Part shown: positions 57,944 through 64,000 of the stretch, one piece after another
Numbering within the stretch: the stretch's first letter is position 1
How the letters are laid out: each line of letters begins with the position of its first letter
Assembly (NCBI RefSeq): GCF_963422355.1
Contig: NC_085095.1
Location: forward strand, 6,472,827 to 6,536,826
DNA: 64,000 nucleotides
Direction: 5' to 3'
DNA from: Corticium candelabrum
Lineage: Eukaryota; Porifera; Homoscleromorpha; Homosclerophorida; Plakinidae
Notes under the pieces: generated by a model
Seen by the model: only the letters and a program-made list of their open reading frames with translations
Told to the model about the DNA's origin: nothing
Databases searched by the model: none
Program-made: the position numbers and the translations under genes

Positions 57944-60903
57944 ACATTTCAAAAAACAATATATCTATTGCAGAATCAGAGCAGTTTGATATCGAGTCTG
58001 CTTTTAATGAGCTCGGATCATCAGCAGCACAACGAATATCCGCTGAGGCTTTCCAGCCTGTTCCGACCAGAAAAGACAGCGCGATGACTCTCTTATCACC
58101 AGGACAAGGAACCACCAACGTGCCAACATCAAATGACGTGCAAGTAGGAACCACATCTAAACAAACACCTAAGAAACCGATGAATATGGCAGCGCCGGTT
58201 GCAGAAGTCCAGATGCAAAGTCCACACCATCGACGTCAGTCTGATCCATTATCTCAGGCCTCTCACTCAAAAGTGTCAGGAAATCTAGTGCGAGAATCAA
58301 AACCTCTCGTTCTTGAGAACCCGTTGGCTCAAATGGGACTTCCTCTTCCGCCGTCGAAAGACAAACCACTGCCTGCAATTCCAGGAATTGCGATGTCAGA
58401 CGTGAATGAGACGGATGGTAATCCGTCTGTTAGTCGGGAAAGTTTGAGTCCAGAGAATGAGGAGTTACCTCTAATGCCACCTTTGTTACCGATGAAAAAG
58501 AAAGTGAGTCAGAGCATCGGAATCGGCAAGCATGTGACTGAGACTTCCACCAGTAAGTTTGTTCCTCCAAAGTCGCCGACGTTAGAAAACCTGACTGTGA
58601 CCGATCTGCCTCCTCCGCCAATCGAGAAGCCTGTGGACTTGCTAGCCGGCGATACAAAGATGCAGTTTGTGATGGATAAATTGGCTGCGCCATCTCTTCC
58701 TCCAAAGAAGAAATCGAGCACGAGCAACATCAAACGCAGCAAGAGTCAGAGAGATCGACAGTCGAACTCGCAGTCGAAGCTGAAACGCAGAGCGTCGAAA
58801 GAAGCTGCTGGATACTCACAGCTTGACGACGATGCTTGCTCATTGGGAGATGCCTCGCCTGGTGCATCTGTAGACGCACATATGTTACAAACACATGCTC
58901 TACAGCCTACTGTTCATGATTTAGTGAGTGTTGTGGCACCCGTTGTTAGGGTAACGCAATCTCCTGTTGTTGGCCGGTCAAGCAATCAAGACGAGACGGA
59001 TTGGCGGAAGAAAGGACATTCTCGGTCGTCGTCGCTTGATCTTAATGTCGTAATGAAGAGTCAGGAGTTTGATGAAATGAAGACAGGTGAGGAACAAGCT
59101 AACAGGAATCATTGGTTTGAGTATGATTTTTATTTTTTAATTATTTTTTCTGTGTATTGCTTTATGTATGCTTGTGGTCTGTACGTGCTGACAGTTTAGC
59201 TGTTTACATCATGGTCATCATTAGTCTTGAGATGTATGGGTTTGTTTTTGCTTTGCATAGACAGACGGACAGACAGGCAGATGGACTTTTGTGGGGAGAT
59301 TGTAATCATCATGTTTCTACATTGTTTCTCACTGTTGGACTCGAACTCCACTTTCTATTGCATAACTAGTATTCTTTCTTGTGCATGCAGCTGTAGTTTG
59401 AAGACTTTAGGAGCTTGTAATTGCTGGCAATTGGACTTTACTTTAGTGATTTAATTGCAGTTGATGTATAATAGTTCAATGTTTGAAAATATATGTATTA
59501 TTAAACAGACAGACAGACGGATAGACAGACAGACAGACAGACTAGTCTTGGAACATTTTGGAAGATGTGGCAAGAAGGCAGAATCCTATTTGGATGATTT
59601 GTCCAAACGTTCCAGAAATGACTTTGGAAGATCAAACAGGACAGAGTTGAAAACTACGGGCGATTTAATTGCAAAGATGCAATGCTAATGTGCTATTAAT
59701 CTAAATTTTCAATGATTTGTTAGGAGAGGACAAATACCCTTTGATCTGTAGACTTTTTAGGAATGGGATGACATGATCCTTTCATTTAAGCAGTTTAGTA
59801 AAAACATTGGGTGTTACTGTCATATTTGTCAAAGTAGTTAGCTATTTGCTTTGTATCGTAGCGTAAATTTGAAAATATATGAAGACAGATACACAGACAG
59901 ACAGACAGACAAACAGAACGACACACAGCAGGCAGACAGACAAACAAACGCAGAAAGACAGATAGGTAGATAGGAAGGTATGTTTTATGCCAGGAAAGTT
60001 TCTGTAGCCCTCAATTCTTTATCCACTCTGTGTTATCATAAACACAGGAAAATAATGGCACAAAAATCTGGGAAAACATTACACATAGAAGAGCCATTAG
60101 AGCGAAGTTTTAACGAATCTGATTGGCCTTTAGTTTGTCCACTGCAGTCGCAGTGTTTGTCATTTCAGCAGGTAGTGTAGTCTGCAGTTACTGTAATGTA
60201 CAGATGGAAAACACTGATTGCATATTTGCGTTTTGTCTTTGACGTTTTAAGTCTTGAGTGTCGCTCGTTGTGTAAGCATAATAATCGGCTTGTTGATTGG
60301 ATGTGATGTGTGAAGAGTGGAGAAGGAAATTATTGAATTTGTTTGCATATTTTCCTTTTGTATTTTATTTATCTCTCTAATTAATTTCTTCCGTCATTCA
60401 CACTAACATTGCTGTTGTGTTTGCTTTCTAGATACTCAGCCATTCACGGTATACAAGCCAATAATATTGATTACAACTGCAGTGAATGCAAGTGTTTGTG
60501 TTGTCGTAGGATTTGCCTCCAACTCCACCACCTAAAGACTTTCCGGCTGTTCTTCCTGTATGACGTCTGCTCACTTTGTTTGATACAAATTCGGTAGTTT
60601 GTGTTGTTTGTGCTGTTAGAAACGTAAATCGCGGAAACATGCGCCTGAACCGCCATCACCGATGCTTGAGGTGAAGCAGCCGAGTCCTGGCAAGAGAAAA
60701 GGGCACAAAAAATCAGCTTCACTGGATATTCTTTCGTCAAGTCCTGATATAAGAGACATAACGAGGGTAAGATGGGAATACTATGTTGTTGCAGTTTGTG
60801 CACTTGTTTAGAACATACGTGAGGTTGAGGTTTGGGTTTGTGATGTGAAGGAAGTGAAATTGGGTTTCTCCTATTGGCTGCACAGCATGTTTGTTGTTGT
60901 TGT

Positions 60904-60934
<31 letters not shown>

Positions 60935-60938
60935 ACAT

Positions 60939-60978
<40 letters not shown>

Positions 60979-63253
60979 CAGGGTGTGAATCTGTTCATGT
61001 GGACAGAACAACAACATTAGTGACGTTCTTGTAGTTACCGCAAAGGCTTCATTGACTAGACTGTCCTAGACTTTAAAACATCAGACAACCCACAGGTAAA
61101 ACTGTTAGATTCAAGACTAAAAGACAATGTCAAGTTGTCAACATCATTGAACATGCATACAGTGTGCTCGTCATACATCGAAGAATGGGATGTCTCAGAC
61201 GTTTGGCTAGCGACACTTCAGCTCATTAGTTTCAGCCTAAAACATACTTACAAGTGCTCGATTAAAGTATAGTACAATACAATATAGCTATCTATACATG
61301 TTTGTAGCTGCAAGCAAGGATGCCATAATACCAGCCTGTATATCCTACTGCTTCCAATATTGTTTTCAACTATGGCTTCTGCTTTCAAACTGAAATGCCA
61401 GTATCACTTCCTGTGTGATATACTGCTTCTGTAGAGAGTCGACTGGCAGGAAACTTTGTCATAGTATTGCAGTGAGCGTCATTGAACTGTTTAACTAGAG
61501 AATTGAATTAGGTTGATAGAATAATTAAATAAATACTTAAATCAAAAACCAGTAATATCACACATCAAGACCTCAAAAAATTATGATTTGGAAAAAATTC
61601 AAAAATAGTTTTGGAGCCTTAAAAAGACTTAGTCTCGAAAAACGGTAGAAACAGTAGGGCATGTATTTTAGAACAGGGTCTACTGTATATCAATGTCAAC
61701 TCATTGTTATGCTTGAATCAGCTGGAAAATTGAGAGTTTTTGGCATGCTGTGTGTATGTATATTGTTGCTTACATATTGTTGTACGTGTTTAGCTACAGT
61801 TTGTGTTAATGTTGGTGTGTTTGTCAGCATATTCGGTCGATGACGCCGGACAGTCAGACTTCGATTGGTGCTTCTCCTGCTGTTGAGATTCATACGATTA
61901 CACAAAAACCTGTTGTGAGAGAGAAGAAGGTGTTTGCAGCTGCTGTCATGCCTTGACATTGTGACATTATTATATGTTTGTGTTTGTATAGAAAGCACCG
62001 CCAATACCTCCTAGTCCTTATAAGAAAAAGAGCCAGACTGATATGTCGTTGGAAGCAACTATTGCAAAGGATTCATATGCGTCTGTCAACAAGTACGAGA
62101 GTTTCATTTGTTTTTTGCTGTTTGTGTGGTGCTTGGTATTGAAGGAAATGTACAACACATTGGTTGATATTGACTCATGATCTATCATCGGGAGCTAACA
62201 GAGAAAGTAGGGGACACGGGGAAGGGAGGGAGGACAACAAATTTGAGCTCATGTCGCAACGGCACGAAAGCTAAGACTGAGTTGGCGTGCCAACGTTATT
62301 TAACTTAAGTGCATGTGCCCTAATTCTGGTACCACCCCAGGCCCAACGCACGCCCTGGTTTACGAGGGTGGAGTCAACCTCGTCTAACTACATTAGGCAC
62401 CATTTTTTGAAATTAAAATTTGGAGGTGCTGAGCAGGATTGTTTGACTTTCCAGTTTAAAACTTGAATTACGTATGTTCCACACTCTAACAGCATGCTCT
62501 AGCACATCAGTGAGTGGTGTCCTACCATTGCCGCTGAGATGGCCAACACGTTGTGATCCAAACATAACTTTTATTAAATTTTTGAAATTTTTACTTCAAT
62601 GTTTAAATAAAAAATTGCATTAACTTTTATTAATTTAAAAAAAGGACATTAACTTTTATTAATTATTTTACATTAACTATTTATTAATTATTTTGCATTA
62701 ACTATTTATTAATTATTTTACATTAACATTTTATTAATTACTTTACATTAACTTTTATTGAAACAATTTGAATCTTTACACGAACTTATATAACTTTTTA
62801 AAAATTTTTACATTACTCTTATAATTTTTAAAAAACTTTACATCAAATTTTATTTTAAAAGTTTTAATTTTTACATTTACTTTTATTAATTTTTAAAAAA
62901 ATTTACAATAACTTTTAAAATGGCAACTTGTACACATCGTTACTTGCTGTGAGCTCTCTCTTGTTGGTCATCAAATCAAAATGTCTGAGTCTCACTGTGT
63001 GTGTTCATAGAACAAAGAAGGACAAGGCGACACTAGAGGAAGAAATCAGACAACTGAAAAACAGATTCCTTGAGCTCAAGAGACTCAACACTGATCTACA
63101 CAGTCGTCTCATGGAGGTAAAATAAAACGTGTTCCTAAAATCATTGCAATCATGCAAGGAAGCTCCATCTCATTGCAGTTGAAGGAGCAACGAAGCAGCT
63201 TGCAGGTCGAGAAAGAGATTTTGGAACAGAGCAGAAGTGACATACAACAGTAG
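56779..63253 (+). CDS. REPS1/2-type EH-domain protein
   Basis: REPS proteins bind RalBP1 and, through their EH domain, NPF-containing endocytic proteins. Exons read: 56779-57430, 57688-57818, 57974-59086, 60510-60557, 60620-60766, 61828-61929, 61992-62092, 63011-63116 and 63179-63253 (stop). The EH domain spans the first two (WKISSDERKRYEQQF, AREFFLKSKLP, then an EF-hand loop DLDEDGKLSIGE). The long third exon is a disordered Pro/Ser region with HSRSSSLDLN, as in REPS1. The last two exons form the C-terminal coiled coil expected to bind RalBP1. Phases fit except between 59,086 (phase 1) and 60,510 (phase 0). A candidate exon at 60,048-60,171 fits only one side, so one or two exons are unassigned. 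The start is unresolved: candidates are ATG 56,705 with a weak GTCAGT donor, or an upstream exon. Only one EH domain is seen; human REPS1 has a second. Confidence 0.82.
57440..57945. repeat. GT-rich and CA-rich microsatellites in REPS introns
   Basis: GT/TTTG-rich sequence fills the intron at 57,431-57,687, and CA-rich sequence the intron at 57,819-57,973. Frames of CVCVCV and THTHTH type come from these. A similar GT/CA pair lies at about 60,905-60,975. Confidence 0.88.
59087..60509 (+). other. long REPS intron region
   Basis: Contains (ACAG)n tracts (about 59,503-59,540 and 59,890-59,960) and a candidate exon at 60,048-60,171 (QKSGKTLHIEEPLE) with AG/GT borders. That exon leaves in phase 0, as the next exon needs, but enters in phase 2. 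A further frame at about 59,540-59,688 (KKAESYLDDLSKRSRNDFG) has no clear donor. Confidence 0.4.
62230..62395 (-). mobile_element. fragment of the DIRS-like element end
   Basis: Shares AAATTTGAGCT/GCAACGGCACGAAAGCTA and TGGAGTCAACCTCGTC with 28,450-28,555, the 5' edge of the DIRS-like element. It lies in a REPS intron in the same orientation, and no coding part is attached. Confidence 0.6.
62570..62925. repeat. AT-rich tandem repeat in REPS intron
   Basis: Degenerate copies of TTTACATTAACTTTTATTAA in tandem, diverging to the right. Confidence 0.8.
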
Positions 63254-64000
63254 TCACTCTATCAATACAGAGACACAGTGAGGTAATTCAGACTTCGTCG
63301 CTCGCCTTTGTCACATGTTAGTTTCGTAGTGTAGCAATACGGGTGATTGGTAATTTATTAGTTAATACACAGATTCTCAGTAGATTAACGATGATGTAGT
63401 GTGAGGAACAAGTTGAACTAGGCTCGAGTGTCCAGCCGGTTGTCTCCCCCCAGGAGGAGAAAGACCGGCTGGAGACATTCACCACTCAAAGGAATCCGCC
63501 GACTCTCTATCCTCCAATCAGGATCTTGCACACACGTTTGGTTAGTGTTTGTGCATGCACGTACATCCACAATAACTGCTGATCAGCAATGCATGTCGCT
63601 ACTGGCTCTCTGCTAATGCAATTTGTAACCGAGTGGTCAATCCATCATGCCGTCTGATATCACATTCGTTACAGTGTGAGCTACACCTACAAGTTGCCTT
63701 CTTTCGTCGTCCTTGCAAAGCAATTTCTAGTCGCTGAGGGTGTCGTATGTTGCATGCATTGAATGAGTGTGTAGACCTTCTACAAAACGTGGTATTTGCA
63801 CTTAATGCAGCACGATATGCAAAGCTATGATTTGCATACATTGCAGTCGACCTTTGGTTGGTTGGCCTCTATGGTAAGCTTTGAGTCTAGTGATCTTAGT
63901 GAGCTGGTAAGAGTCGACATGTTTGTAGACTTGGATGGCACATGTTGAGACTACTGGCACTTCCGTAGAGCGAAATTGCATTAGCAACAGCCAATCGTGA
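63254..64000. other. downstream of REPS
   Basis: Presumed 3' UTR and intergenic sequence. An imperfect inverted repeat (CCAGCCGGTTGTCT ... AGAAAGACCGGCTGG) lies at about 63,433-63,475. No gene was recognised and no clear polyadenylation signal was assigned. Confidence 0.4.

Overview
The window is animal nuclear DNA. It has spliced genes with GT-AG introns of about 50 to 1,400 bases, metazoan endosomal genes, several LTR retrotransposon families, a DIRS-like element, MITEs and long microsatellites. Nothing fixes the species. A marine invertebrate, perhaps a sponge or another early-branching animal, is an inference.

Host genes. VTA1 (minus strand, 1,664-3,781) lies at the left. Four copies of a VIT + VWA domain gene of the VWA5A type lie on the plus strand at 10.6, 15.1, 28.6 and 49.8 kb. 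Copies 1 and 3 look intact. Copy 2 has one stop codon and copy 4 one frameshift. A REPS-type EH-domain gene (plus, about 56.7-63.25 kb) lies at the right. The copies carry broken pieces of VTA1 exons 1-2 and of the REPS 5' end. This suggests an ancestral order VTA1 (left-facing), VWA5A-like, REPS, with the middle gene amplified together with the ends of its neighbours. VTA1 (ESCRT-III disassembly) and REPS (Ral/endocytosis adaptor) are both membrane-trafficking proteins; nothing here shows a functional link to the VWA genes.

Mobile DNA. Gypsy-1 (4,842-9,173) is a complete Ty3/gypsy element with identical 99-bp LTRs and one 1,350-codon ORF, inserted into a minisatellite. Gypsy-2 (22,055-27,505) has near-identical LTRs but a gag-pol broken by frameshifts, and sits inside a decayed minus-strand DIRS-like element (about 18.99-28.55 kb). 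Two further decayed gypsy fragments lie on the minus strand at 40-45 kb. There are also two related 0.75-kb TIR elements with 6-bp target duplications proven by empty paralogous sites, a broken Crypton-type recombinase gene, a tRNA-derived SINE, a 1.7-kb TA-flanked element, and a complex inverted-repeat structure at 47-48 kb.

Satellites. Simple and tandem repeats are everywhere: a 38-bp array at the left edge, an 18/15-bp minisatellite between VTA1 and the VWA gene, CTG/GCC triplet tracts, (CA)n, (TATACAG)n and (GA)n. Most long repetitive reading frames are by-products of these arrays and are not listed as genes.
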